Positions 22,001-29,938 of a stretch of DNA of 64,000 nucleotides are shown in pieces (the stretch's first letter is position 1; each line of letters begins with the position of its first letter). Source of the stretch: Bog-532 sp963828445 (GTDB lineage: Bacteria > Actinomycetota > Actinomycetes > Streptosporangiales > Streptosporangiaceae). The position numbers and the translations under genes are program-made. The notes beneath the pieces are model-generated. The model did not search any database and had not been told where the DNA came from. It worked only from the letters and a program-made list of their open reading frames with translations. Location of the stretch: positions 124,001-188,000 of the forward strand of contig CAWHFP010000008.1 in assembly GCA_963828445.1 (NCBI GenBank), given 5' to 3'.

Positions 22001-22111
22001 GAGCAACAGCATGGCCAGCAGCGCCCGCTGCTTGCCGGCCTGGATCGGCAGATCGTCCCCGTTGGCCCGCGCGAAGAGCGGTCCTATTAAGCCAAAAGTC
22101 ATCCGCGTCAC
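19009..22111 (-). CDS. AfsR-type SARP regulator: winged helix, BTAD, NB-ARC ATPase and TPRs (frameshifted)
   Basis: A ~1030-residue transcription activator. The best start is GTG 22111, eight bases behind AGGAGG (ATG 22102 is too far). An OmpR-type DNA-binding domain (LIGPLFAR ... VSIQNYVKRLRQAL) is followed by BTAD (ALWRGEPLVDAG ... LYQDGQQAAALACYR). Next comes an NB-ARC ATPase with Walker A SGTAGVGKTA and LILIDNARDSEDVRPLLP, and then TPRs (repeated GQARALSNLGV, GQAHALTNLGA). The frame breaks near 20265, and C-terminal TPRs resume as GLLDHYLAVAAAAMDAL. The family activates genes by binding 11-bp-spaced heptamer repeats. Three such arrays occur in this window, two of them flanking this gene at 17743 and 22252. 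Confidence 0.88.
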
Positions 22112-22125
22112 CGTTGGCACCTCCT

Positions 22126-22139
22126 GTAACCCCCGTTAC
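22126..22139. promoter_or_regulatory. Short inverted repeat in the SARP gene leader
   Basis: GTAAC-CCCC-GTTAC lies directly upstream of the SARP gene's ribosome binding site. It may be an operator or a small leader hairpin. There is no independent support. Confidence 0.25.
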
Positions 22140-22251
22140 GTGCCAAACGCGTACGAAACAAGATTCTACTTTGTGCCCGCACAGACAGTCGAACAATCCG
22201 CTCCAATTCACCGTTAGCCAGCCGGCGGGCGCGGGCGCGGGACCGCCGCTC

Positions 22252-22280
22252 GTGCTAGCCGGGTGCCAGTCCTGCGCTAA
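22252..22280 (+). promoter_or_regulatory. Predicted SARP-binding direct repeats (site 3, degenerate)
   Basis: Heptamers GTGCTAG, GTGCCAG and GCGCTAA have their last four bases starting at 22255, 22266 and 22277, again 11 bp apart. The first copy matches sites 1 and 2; the second and third each differ by one base within CTAG. The array sits upstream of the G1-peptidase-like gene. Confidence 0.5.
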
Positions 22281-22362
22281 CCCCGGTGCCCACACTGGCG
22301 GCGAGGGCAGGTGCGGTGCCGGCCCGGCCCGGCCCGGAAGGAGACCACTCATCCCCGGGGAG

Positions 22363-23088
22363 ATGTCCCTCGTGCCCGGCGAGCCGGTGCCCGATCAGAA
22401 CTGGACCGGCTACGTCGCCACCGGGAGCTGGTCGGGGGCCAGCTTTCCCCAGGTCTACGCGGACTTCACCGTGCCGTCGGTCAACTGCACGGCGACCCCG
22501 AACGGGTCGGTCAGCCACTGGATCGGCCTGGACGGAGCGGGCTACAACCTCGCCGCCAGCAGCAGCCTCGAAGGCGAGGGGGTGACGGCGCAGTGCGTGA
22601 ACGGGACCGCGTCCTACTTCGCCTGGTGGGAGACATACCCGCAAGCGCAGACCGCGGCGGCGACCGTGCAGCCCGGTGACGCCATCAACGCGGACATCAT
22701 GTACACGGCGGGCGCCCCGGATCCCTACGCCTTCAACCTGAGCGACGTGACGACCGGCCAGGGCTTCTCGGTCAAGAAGGCCTGCGCCGCCACGACCTGC
22801 CTCAACTCCTCGGCCGAGGTGATCACGTCGGCTCCCTCGGACCAGGCCAGCACCCAGGCGGGCGACGTCGAGCCGCTGGCCGACTACGGCCAGGAGAACT
22901 TCATCCGCATCGGGCTGGAAGACCACAGCCAGCAGTTCGGCGGCTTCACCGCGAGTTACTGGGTGACCCACGAGGTGTACGGGCCGAACATGGGAGGCCT
23001 AGTGATCAACGGGGACAGCGGCGTGCTCTACGGCGGCGCCGCTTTCTACAATGCATGGCCACCGGTCGTGCAACCCGCCTCGAGGTGA
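22363..23088 (+). CDS. G1 (eqolisin)-family-like protein, probable pseudo-peptidase
   Basis: About 240 residues with the G1 glutamic-peptidase fold: NWTGYVATGSWSGASF, VSHWIGLDG, YFAWWETYP, SSAEV and YWVTHEVYG. The catalytic Glu (SSAEV) is present. By alignment on the following cysteine, the catalytic Gln position (usually EQTG) reads EGEG, so Gln appears lost. Family members are secreted, yet I see no signal peptide in frame. The start is uncertain: a good GGAAGGAG lies at 22336-22343 but only ATG 22363 follows in frame. The 5' end may be truncated or frameshifted. Predicted SARP site 3 lies upstream. Confidence 0.65.
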   Translation: MSLVPGEPVPDQNWTGYVATGSWSGASFPQVYADFTVPSVNCTATPNGSVSHWIGLDGAGYNLAASSSLEGEGVTAQCVNGTASYFAWWETYPQAQTAAATVQPGDAINADIMYTAGAPDPYAFNLSDVTTGQGFSVKKACAATTCLNSSAEVITSAPSDQASTQAGDVEPLADYGQENFIRIGLEDHSQQFGGFTASYWVTHEVYGPNMGGLVINGDSGVLYGGAAFYNAWPPVVQPASR

Positions 23089-23119
23089 TCAAGGGCGCGG
23101 GCAGGCCGGGAGGCCGGGG

Positions 23120-24304
23120 TCAGGGAGCCTCGTCGGGCATGTGGCCGAACAAGGGCTCGTCGGGTGAGCGGAGATCGGCGGTGGGGAGGCCGCCCGGGTA
23201 CAGCCGCCGGACCTTGTCGGTGACGGCGATGGCCACCTCGACGTGCTGCTGGCGGCTGGCGGTGTAGAACGCCTGCGCATCCGAGTTCAGCTTGGGCAGC
23301 GCGTGCAGGGGCTTGTCGCTGACCGCGAGCAGGGTGGCGGTCGGGACCCGGTAGCGGAACCCGTTGGCGGCCACCGTGGCCGACTCCATGTCCACGGCCA
23401 GGGCCCGGGAGACGTTCAGCCAGTCCTCGACCGCGGACAGCTGCAGCTCCCAGTTCCGGTTGGCGGTGGTGAACACGATGCCCATCCGGCTGCGCAGGCC
23501 CCGCTCCAGCAGCTCGCCGAGCAGCAGGTTGTTCAGGGCGTAGTTGGAGATCACCGGCACGCTCAGCGGGAGCATGTCGTCCAGCACGTGGTCGTCGCGC
23601 ATGTAGGCCGAGGCCAGGACCAGGTCGCCGACCTCCTGGTGGTTACGCAGGCCCGCGCAGTGCCCGATCATCAGGACCAGGTCGGGCCGGAGCACGGCCA
23701 GGTGGTCGGTGATGGTCTTGGCGTTGGACGGGCCGACGCCGATGTTGACCATGCTGACCCCGGCCCGGCCCGGTCGCTGGTGGTGCCAGGCGGGCATCTG
23801 GCGGCCATCGGCGTCGGGGCCGACGCAGCCGGGCAGCGCCCGCCGGAACTCCTCCACGTGCCAGGAGTAGTTGGTCAGCAGCACGTAGCGCTGGAAGCTC
23901 TCGGCCGGGGTCCCGGTGTAGTGCTGGAGCCGGTCGATGGACAGGGCCATCCGCTCCGGGCTGAACAGGAACAGCTTCTTGCGCCGCAGGTCGCGGCGGG
24001 TCTCGTCCACGGCCGGCCCGATCCTGGGGTCGCGCAGGTCGATGACCTTCCGGCCCCGGCAGACCGAGATCCGGGCCCCCTTGCCCGCCAGCCGGCCCAG
24101 TTCCCGCTCCAGGTACCAGCGGATGGCGTCCGGGGCCGCGAACTCGCCCTCGAGCACGCGATTGTGGGCTGACCAGGGCCGTTCCACGGTCAGCTTCGGG
24201 TAGTGGCCCGCCTGGTAGGCCGCTTCCATGGCGTCGCAGAGCCGCTCGATCTCGGTCCGGTGATGGCCGTCCACCAGTTCCGAGAAGTCCATGGTCAGGG
24301 TCAT
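23120..24304 (-). CDS. amn: AMP nucleosidase
   Basis: About 394 residues, hydrolysing AMP to adenine and ribose 5-phosphate in the cytoplasm. The start is ATG 24304 (MTLTMDFSELVDGHH). The N-terminal AMP-nucleosidase domain (YPKLTVERPWSAHNRVLEGEF) is followed by a nucleoside-phosphorylase-fold catalytic domain (VSMVNIGVGPSNAKT, LMIGHCAGLRNHQEVGDLVLA, ALAVDMESATVAANG, LLAVSDKPLH). The DMES motif and the final SDKP segment are typical of the family. It is divergent from the MFS gene and convergent with the G1-like gene. Confidence 0.92.
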   Translation of the reverse strand: MTLTMDFSELVDGHHRTEIERLCDAMEAAYQAGHYPKLTVERPWSAHNRVLEGEFAAPDAIRWYLERELGRLAGKGARISVCRGRKVIDLRDPRIGPAVDETRRDLRRKKLFLFSPERMALSIDRLQHYTGTPAESFQRYVLLTNYSWHVEEFRRALPGCVGPDADGRQMPAWHHQRPGRAGVSMVNIGVGPSNAKTITDHLAVLRPDLVLMIGHCAGLRNHQEVGDLVLASAYMRDDHVLDDMLPLSVPVISNYALNNLLLGELLERGLRSRMGIVFTTANRNWELQLSAVEDWLNVSRALAVDMESATVAANGFRYRVPTATLLAVSDKPLHALPKLNSDAQAFYTASRQQHVEVAIAVTDKVRRLYPGGLPTADLRSPDEPLFGHMPDEAP

Positions 24305-24392
24305 GGAGTCATCTTGCCAGCCTTGATCGCCGGACGCCCGGGAGCGGGCGGGCCCGGGACTCAGGGCTGCGCCGGAAGGGCCGCCCACCAAC

Positions 24393-24425
24393 CTTACATA
24401 TGTATAATAGATATATGAATGTAAG
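24393..24425. promoter_or_regulatory. AT-rich dyad with embedded -10 hexamer upstream of the MFS-MarR pair
   Basis: CTTACAT (24393-24399) and ATGTAAG (24419-24425) form a perfect 7-bp inverted repeat. A second dyad, CATAT/ATATG, lies at 24397-24417. TATAAT at 24403-24408 sits inside. This is a plausible operator-promoter for the MFS gene, repressed by the MarR protein encoded downstream. Confidence 0.5.
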
Positions 24426-24455
24426 TAGTCTGGGTTCCGGGCCGGTGCTTCTCGC

Positions 24456-25925
24456 ATGAATGCCAGCCATCGCCGGCCGTGGCTGATCCTGGCCATCTGC
24501 TGCATGAGCCTGCTGATCGTGGGCACCGACGCGACCATCGTCAACGTGGCGCTGCCCGCGATCCGGCGCGGGCTGCACGCCTCCCTGAGCGGCCTGCAGT
24601 GGTCGGTCGACACGTACACGCTGGTCATCGGCAGCCTGCTGATGGCTTCGGGATCGATGGCGGACCGGTTCGGCCGGCGCCGGGTGTTCCAGATCGGGCT
24701 GGTGATGTTCACCCTCGGGTCGCTGCTGTGCAGCCTGGCCTGGAACATCACGGCGCTGGTGGTCTTCCGCGGGGTGCAGGCGCTGGGTGGGTCGATGCTC
24801 AACCCGGTCGCGCTGTCCATCATCAGCAACACGTTCACCGAGCCGCGGGCCCGGGCCCGGGCCATGGGCGTGTGGGGCGCGGTGTTCGGGATCAGCCTGG
24901 CCCTGGGCCCGGTGATCGGCGGCCTGCTGGTCAGCGACGTCAGCTGGCGGGCCATCTTCTGGATCAACATCCCGATCGGGGCCGCCGCCATCGTCTTGAC
25001 CAAGCTGTTCGTGCCCGAGTCGCGGGCCGGGACGCCCCGGCGCTTTGACCCGTGGGGGCAGGGGCTGGTCATCGCGCTGCTGGCCAGCCTGACCTACGGG
25101 GTGATCGAGGGCCCGTCGGCCGGGTGGGGCTCGCCGCTGATCGTGGCCATGTTCGTGGTGGCGGTGGTGGCCGCGGTGGCGCTGGTCCGGGTCGAGTCGC
25201 GGCGGTTCCAGCCGCTGCTCGAGGTGCGCTTCTTCCGCAGCGTGCCGTTCAGCGGGGCCAGCGTGATCGCGGTGCTGGCGTTCGGCGTGCTGGGCGGCTT
25301 CCTGTTCCTCAACACCTTGTACCTGCAGGACACCCGGGGGTTCAGCGCGCTGCACGCGGGCCTGCTGACGCTGCCCATGGCCGTGCTGATCTTCCTGTTC
25401 GCCCCGGTGTCGGGGCGGCTGGTCGGCTCGCGTGGCCCGCGCCTGCCGCTGGTGCTGGCCGGGCTGGCCATCATGGCCGCCTCGCTGCTGCTGATCCGGC
25501 TCAGCGACGGCACCCCGGTGCCCTGGCTGCTTTTCGTTTACGTGATCTTCGGGCTCGGGTTCGGGCTGGTCAACGCCCCGATCTCCAACGCCGCCGTATC
25601 GGGGATGCCGAACAGCCAGGCCGGGGTGGCGGCCTCGGTGGCCTCGGCCAGCCGCCAGGCCGGCTCGGCCCTGGGCGTGGCCATCACCGGCTCGCTGGTG
25701 GCCGGGGCGTCCAACGCCGGCCTGGCCGCGGCCAGCCACGCGGCCTGGGCCGTGCTGGCCGCGTGCGGGCTGGGCATCGTGGTGCTGGGGTTCGTTTCCA
25801 CCGGGCCGCGCGCATCCGCGACGGCGCAGCGGGTACGTGAGATCCTGGCCAGCGAAGCTGCTGACGGGGTGCCGGGCCCGGCGGTACGGGAGGAGGGGGC
25901 TCATGGCGCAGTCGACGCCGCGTGA
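24456..25925 (+). CDS. DHA2-type MFS drug exporter (EmrB/QacA-like)
   Basis: A 489-residue integral membrane proton-coupled exporter with about 14 transmembrane helices. MFS motif A-like sequence follows TM2 (GSMADRFGRRRVFQIG). The motif C region ALGPVIGGLLVSDVSWRAIFWINIP is characteristic of the DHA2/EmrB branch. The substrate cannot be read from sequence. It overlaps by 23 bp the MarR gene that follows, so the pair is translated together and is presumably self-regulated from the dyad at 24393. Confidence 0.9.
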   Translation: MNASHRRPWLILAICCMSLLIVGTDATIVNVALPAIRRGLHASLSGLQWSVDTYTLVIGSLLMASGSMADRFGRRRVFQIGLVMFTLGSLLCSLAWNITALVVFRGVQALGGSMLNPVALSIISNTFTEPRARARAMGVWGAVFGISLALGPVIGGLLVSDVSWRAIFWINIPIGAAAIVLTKLFVPESRAGTPRRFDPWGQGLVIALLASLTYGVIEGPSAGWGSPLIVAMFVVAVVAAVALVRVESRRFQPLLEVRFFRSVPFSGASVIAVLAFGVLGGFLFLNTLYLQDTRGFSALHAGLLTLPMAVLIFLFAPVSGRLVGSRGPRLPLVLAGLAIMAASLLLIRLSDGTPVPWLLFVYVIFGLGFGLVNAPISNAAVSGMPNSQAGVAASVASASRQAGSALGVAITGSLVAGASNAGLAAASHAAWAVLAACGLGIVVLGFVSTGPRASATAQRVREILASEAADGVPGPAVREEGAHGAVDAA

Positions 25926-26355
25926 CGATCAGGCCAGCCGGGTCTGGCTGGCCCTGCGCGAGCTGGCGGCCAGCTATCCGTCGCCGCAGCTGATGCGGGA
26001 CGCCCTCAACCTGGGCCGCGGCAGTGGCCGGGTCAAGGCCCTGCTCCAGCTGGCCGAGACGCCGCTGTCGCTGAGCGGCCTGGCCGAGGCGCTGGGGGTG
26101 GACGCCCCCTACGCCACCCTCATCGTCGACACCCTGGAAGAACGCGGCCTGGTCGAGCGGCACCCGGACCCGGCCGACCGCCGCCGCAAGCAGGTCGAGC
26201 TGACCCCGGCGGGCAAGGAAGCGGCCGGGCGGATGCTGAGCATCCTGCGGGAGCCGCCGCCCGGGTTCGCGGCGTTGAGCTCGTCGGACCTGGATCAGCT
26301 GGAAGAGCTGGTCGGGCGGATCGTCGGCGGGTCCGAGGCCGCGGGCCACGGCTAG
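25903..26355 (+). CDS. MarR-family transcriptional regulator of the MFS exporter
   Basis: About 150 residues. The start is ATG 25903 behind GGGAGGAGG, inside the end of the exporter gene. It contains the MarR winged helix: LSGLAEALGVDAPYATLIVD (recognition helix) and the wing HPDPADRRRKQVELT. It probably senses an exporter substrate and releases the AT-rich operator upstream of the pair. Confidence 0.88.
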   Translation: MAQSTPRDDQASRVWLALRELAASYPSPQLMRDALNLGRGSGRVKALLQLAETPLSLSGLAEALGVDAPYATLIVDTLEERGLVERHPDPADRRRKQVELTPAGKEAAGRMLSILREPPPGFAALSSSDLDQLEELVGRIVGGSEAAGHG

Positions 26356-26365
26356 GGCGGCGGGA

Positions 26366-26705
26366 TCAGGTGGCTTCGGCGTCGTAGGGCGGTTCCTGGC
26401 CGGCCGCCAGCGTGGCGGCGGGGGTGCGGCCGGCGGCCTCGGCGGGGCTCGCGTGCTCCTGGCTCAGGTCGCTGAGCAGGTGTTTCTGGACGAACCGGCG
26501 GGGGTTGAGGTCGTCGAGGTCGAAGTCGGAGAACTCGGGGCCGAGGCCCTCGCGCAGGTCGGTCTTGGCCCCCTCCGCGATCTTCCGGAGCTCGCGCAGG
26601 CCGCTGCCGGCCTTGGCGGCCATGGCTGGGCAGCTCCTTGGGGCCGAACACCACCAGCGCGATCACGGCCAGGATGAGCAGCTTGGGCAGGGACAGATCG
26701 AACAC
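26366..26705 (-). CDS. tatB: Sec-independent translocase TatB (one-base frameshift)
   Basis: The frame from ATG 26705 reads MFDLSLPKLLILAVIALVVFGPKELP, the TatA/B membrane helix and hinge. An extra C in the CCC near 26630 breaks the frame; the reading resumes AMAAKAGSGLRELRKIAEGAKTDLREGLGPEF and DLNPRRFVQKHL, typical of actinomycete TatB. Total length is about 112 residues. It heads away from a Tat-exported ferritin-like gene and forms part of the Tat block with tatA and tatC at 28.6-29.9 kb. Confidence 0.8.
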
Positions 26706-26792
26706 CGGTCATCTCCGTCGGACAGGCCTCGCGGCTGGCCCGGGGCCGCGAGATATCGCGGACCCGGGCCGTCCGGTTGGCCGGGTGGCCGG

Positions 26793-27722
26793 TCAGCTGC
26801 TGGTGTGCAGCTGACCGTTGACGCCGTGCGGGTAGAAGCCGCCCGAGTTGGCCACCTTGGGCGTCAGGTAGACGACGTTGAGGACCTGGCCGGGGGTCCG
26901 GCCGAAGGCGATGCTGTTGGCGTCGGCGGGCACGATGTTGGCCTGGCCGTTCATCGTGATGCCCTGGTCGTCGTCGCTCGGGCCGTCCAGGCTGTCCCGC
27001 GCGTTGGAGATCGCGTTGGCCGCGCTGGCCAGCCCGCGCTCGAACAGTTCGGTGCGGATGGTCGCCGCGTGGTAGGCCTCGACGGCGAGGATACCGGCGG
27101 CCGCCCCGAGATAGGTCTTGTTGCTGATCAGCGGCGCGGCGCCCTTGTACGCGGTGACGCCCACGTCCTCGAAGATGAACGCGCCGAGCAGGAAGTTGTT
27201 CTCGTTGGCGTAGACGTCAAAAGTCTGCCCCGGCTTGATCAGGCCCGCCGCGGTGGCGGCCGCGGTGAAGCTGGTGTTGATGTTGATCTCCGGCTGGGCC
27301 ACCGCCGCACCGCCGAGCGCGCCGCGCAGGAAGCGGACGTGGTCATACTCGTCCTTGGCGATCTCGGTCGCGAACTGGCGGACGGTACTGCTCTTGAACG
27401 GGACGGCGTGCCCGCCCTCGACGCGGCCGTGGCTGCCCTTGCCGGTGGTCAGGTTGTTTGGCAGGCCGCAGCCGAAGACGGCGTGAGAGTAGAACTCGGC
27501 CTCGAGGTACTCCAGGTTCAGCGCGAAGTTCAGGATCGCGCTGTCAGATATCGCGCCGGAGCTGGTGGACGCGGACGCGCTGGTGGCTTCCACCCCGCCC
27601 AGCAGGCCCGCGCCGACCACGCCCAGCCCGGTCGCGCTGGCGGTCTTGAGGAACCGCCGTCGGTCGGCGGGATTCTCGGCGCTGCGGTCAATCAGCTGCG
27701 CCACGTAGTTCTTTCCGAACAT
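26793..27722 (-). CDS. Tat-exported ferritin-like (desiccation-related) protein
   Basis: About 309 residues. ATG 27722 has GGGGA upstream; ATG 27734 is an alternative. The Tat signal is ADRRRFLKTASATGLGVVGAGLLGG. The mature part is a four-helix ferritin-like domain with the carboxylate/His ligand pattern (LEYLEAEFYSHAVFG, AKDEYDHVRFL, ILAVEAYHAATIRTEL), as in plant PCC13-62-like desiccation proteins. The function of the bacterial family is poorly known; a di-metal centre is likely. A SigK-type promoter candidate lies upstream, facing the divergent sigma factor. Confidence 0.82.
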   Translation of the reverse strand: MFGKNYVAQLIDRSAENPADRRRFLKTASATGLGVVGAGLLGGVEATSASASTSSGAISDSAILNFALNLEYLEAEFYSHAVFGCGLPNNLTTGKGSHGRVEGGHAVPFKSSTVRQFATEIAKDEYDHVRFLRGALGGAAVAQPEININTSFTAAATAAGLIKPGQTFDVYANENNFLLGAFIFEDVGVTAYKGAAPLISNKTYLGAAAGILAVEAYHAATIRTELFERGLASAANAISNARDSLDGPSDDDQGITMNGQANIVPADANSIAFGRTPGQVLNVVYLTPKVANSGGFYPHGVNGQLHTSS

Positions 27723-27759
27723 CGATGTCCCCATCCCGATTGATGATGATTACCGGGTT

Positions 27760-27786
27760 ATTCGGAGCGTGACGATCAACGGATCG
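27760..27786 (-). promoter_or_regulatory. Candidate SigK-type ECF promoter for the ferritin-like gene
   Basis: On the minus strand CGATCC (27786-27781) is followed after 15 bases by CCGAAT (27765-27760). This is close to the mycobacterial SigK pattern CCATCC-N16/17-CCGAAT. It lies 38 bp before ATG 27722. Confidence 0.4.
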
Positions 27787-27810
27787 GAGCCGAGCGGGAT
27801 TTTTTCTTGA

Positions 27811-27838
27811 CCAAGCCGGAGCGATGGCGGGTCCGAAT
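27811..27838 (+). promoter_or_regulatory. Candidate autoregulatory ECF promoter for the sigma-factor gene
   Basis: CCAAGC (27811-27816) and CCGAAT (27833-27838) are separated by 16 bases. The -35 matches CCATCC at four of six positions. CCGAAT ends 8 bp before the GTG start, implying a leaderless or nearly leaderless message. Confidence 0.35.
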
Positions 27839-27846
27839 GTCCGGGC

Positions 27847-28431
27847 GTGAGCGGAAATGACGGCCGGGCAGGCGCTTCAGACCCCCGCGACCCCGAATAT
27901 CTGAACAAGCTCATCGCCGCCGTGGCCCGCGGGGAGGACCGCGCCTTCGATCAGGTATACGTGCAGCTCAACGGGCCGATCTACCGTCTGGCGCTGGCTC
28001 TGGTCCGGGACGCGGCCCAGGCCGAGGAGATCACCCAGGAAGTCCTGGCCGAAATCTGGCGTCTGGCCGGACGGTTCGATCCGGGCCGGAGCAACGCGGT
28101 GGCCTGGGCACTGATGATCGCCCGCCGGCGCAGCATCGACCGGGTACGCTCAGTCACTGCTGACGCCAGCCGCGAGCGGAGGATCGCGGCCGCCTCAGTG
28201 GCGTGGGACCAGGTCAGCGAGGCGGTGGAGGACGGTCTCGACCGGGAGAGCCTGCGCCGGAACCTCGGCCGGCTCAGTGACCCGCAACGGCAGGCCATCG
28301 TGGCGGTGTTCGACGAGGGCCACACCATCGCCGAGGCGGCCCTGATCCTGAACATCCCGGCCGGTACGGTCAAGAGCCGGATCCGGGCGGCGGTGACCAG
28401 CCTCCGGCGCAGCATGAGAACTGAGTGCTGA
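27847..28431 (+). CDS. ECF RNA polymerase sigma factor, SigK-like
   Basis: A 194-residue extracytoplasmic-function sigma factor. Region 2 (YRLALALVRDAAQAEEITQEV, IWRLAGRFDPGRSNAVAWAL, ARRRSIDRVRS) and region 4 (LSDPQRQAIVAVFDEGHTIAEAA, PAGTVKSRIRAAVTSLRRSM) are complete. It resembles the SigK group, but no RskA-like anti-sigma gene is adjacent. It lies directly upstream of tatA-tatC and divergent from the ferritin-like Tat substrate, so it probably controls this export block. CCGAAT-type promoter candidates lie on both sides. Confidence 0.88.
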   Translation: MSGNDGRAGASDPRDPEYLNKLIAAVARGEDRAFDQVYVQLNGPIYRLALALVRDAAQAEEITQEVLAEIWRLAGRFDPGRSNAVAWALMIARRRSIDRVRSVTADASRERRIAAASVAWDQVSEAVEDGLDRESLRRNLGRLSDPQRQAIVAVFDEGHTIAEAALILNIPAGTVKSRIRAAVTSLRRSMRTEC

Positions 28432-28584
28432 AGATTTGCCGGGGTGGTCCTCAAATCGACCCCGCTGGGCAATCCGGCGGGTCCGCGGCACCGAAGGCTT
28501 GGTAGGTGGCGCAGCGACGCCGGTTCATTTCATTCGGGCTGAGAAGCCCCGACCGCGGGAAACGTCCCGCCGTAAAGGACAGAC

Positions 28585-28980
28585 ATGATTGGCGACCTGT
28601 TCGACAGCCCGTGGAAAATCCTGATCGTCGCCGTGGTGCTCATCGTGCTTTTCGGATCGGCCAAGCTTCCCGGCGCGGCCCGTTCACTGGGCAAGTCGAT
28701 GCGCATTCTCAAGGCCGAGGTCAAGGACCTTCACGAGGATGGGACCGAGCCGACGACGGCCACCCAGCCGGCGGTCGCGCCCGCGGTCACCGCGCAGCAG
28801 CAGCTGGCGGCGCAGCAGCAGGTGGCGGCTCAGCAGCAGGTGGCGGCGCAGCAGGCCCAGCAGGATCTGCTGGACGTGCAGGCTCAGCAGCGGATCGACG
28901 ACCTCCAGCGGCAGCTGGCCGAGCGAGGAGAACCGGTCGCCGGGGCCCACGCCGCCCAGCGCACCCAGCAGCCGGGCTAG
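28585..28980 (+). CDS. tatA: Sec-independent translocase TatA with Gln/Ala-repeat tail
   Basis: A 131-residue TatA: membrane helix WKILIVAVVLIVLFG, hinge SAKLPGAARSLGKSMR and amphipathic helix to about residue 55. The C-terminal tail contains three to four AQQQVA-type hexapeptide repeats encoded by an 18-bp DNA repeat (~28792-28866), predicted to be a coiled or flexible region. It lies 27 bp upstream of tatC in one operon. Confidence 0.9.
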   Translation: MIGDLFDSPWKILIVAVVLIVLFGSAKLPGAARSLGKSMRILKAEVKDLHEDGTEPTTATQPAVAPAVTAQQQLAAQQQVAAQQQVAAQQAQQDLLDVQAQQRIDDLQRQLAERGEPVAGAHAAQRTQQPG

Positions 28981-29007
28981 GGCCGGGGAAGACACCGGGA
29001 CGCCGAC

Positions 29008-29911
29008 ATGGCGAAGCTACCCGAGGCGGTGCTGGGGGCACGCGTGGCCGGTTCCCGCGTGCTCGAGGCATCGCGGCAGGCCGGCCCGGATGGCCGGATG
29101 CCGCTCATCAGTCACCTCCGTGAGCTGCGCAACCGGCTGCTCAAGGCGGCGCTGGCGCTGGTCCTGGCCATGGTGGTCGGGTTCGTGTTCTTCCATCCGA
29201 TCTGGGCCTTCGTCAACCACCCGTTCTGCTCGGCCAGTATCCGCGGTCATTCCGGCTGCAGGGTCGTGGGTGACCAGCTGGTCGTCACCGGGGTGTTCGA
29301 CCCGTTCATGCTGCGGATCAAGATCGCGTTCTTCGTGGGGCTGATCGCGGCCTCGCCGGTGTGGCTGTACCAGGTCTGGGCGTTCATCGCGCCCGGTCTG
29401 TACCGGCGGGAAAAGAAGTGGGCGTACCTGTTCGCGGGGATCGCCGCCCCGCTGTTCGCGGCGGGCGCGGTGCTGGCCTACGTCGTGATGAGCCGGGGCC
29501 TGAAGTACCTGCTCGGGCTGTCGCCTCAGGGTGTGCTGGTGCTGCCCAGCATCGACACCTACCTGAGCTACTTCCAGGGCATGATCCTGGGTTTCGGGCT
29601 GGCGTTCGAGCTGCCGCTGGCCCTGGTCATCTTGAACGTGGCCCACATCCTGACCCACGCCCGGTTCGCCAAGTGGCGGCGGCTGATGCTGTTCGGCGCG
29701 TTCCTGTTCGCCGGGATCGCCAACCCGAGCCCGGACCCGATCAGCATGCTGCTGCTCGCGGTCCCGTGCGTGGTGCTGGTCGAGGTGGCCGAGGTGGTCA
29801 TCTACTTCAACGACCGCCGCCGGGCCCGGACCGCCGACCCGTACGCGGAGCTGTCCGACGACGAGGCCGCGCCCGCTGGAGATGGACGACGACCACAAGG
29901 TCGCTCCCTAA
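29008..29911 (+). CDS. tatC: Sec-independent translocase TatC (frameshift near the 3' end)
   Basis: The six-helix receptor subunit of the Tat translocon. MPLISHLRELRNRLLKA is the typical TatC entry (an internal start at ATG 29098 is possible). FVGLIAASPVWLYQVWAFIAPGLYRREKKW and FGLAFELPL match the conserved loops. The frame runs on to 30489, but an extra C near 29870 explains this. Without it the protein ends LEMDDDHKVAP with TAA at 29909-29911, separating TatC from the downstream Tat substrate. Confidence 0.9.
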
Positions 29912-29923
29912 AAAACTGGGTGG

Positions 29924-29938
29924 TCCGGTCGAACCGGA
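29924..29938 (+). terminator. Small hairpin after tatC
   Basis: TCCGGT-CGA-ACCGGA forms a 6-bp stem 12 bases after the TatC stop. There is no T-tract. It is a weak terminator or processing site at best. Confidence 0.25.

Noticed and set aside
23120..25072. The AMP nucleosidase reading frame extended by about 250 residues upstream.
   Set aside because: The extra part lies antisense to the MFS gene and is Arg/Thr/Pro-rich noise. The conserved protein starts at ATG 24304.
28790..28870. The Gln/Ala repeats in the TatA tail as a sequencing artefact.
   Set aside because: The frame is kept throughout the repeat and the unit varies at synonymous positions (GCG/GCT, CTG/GTG), which fits a real coding repeat.
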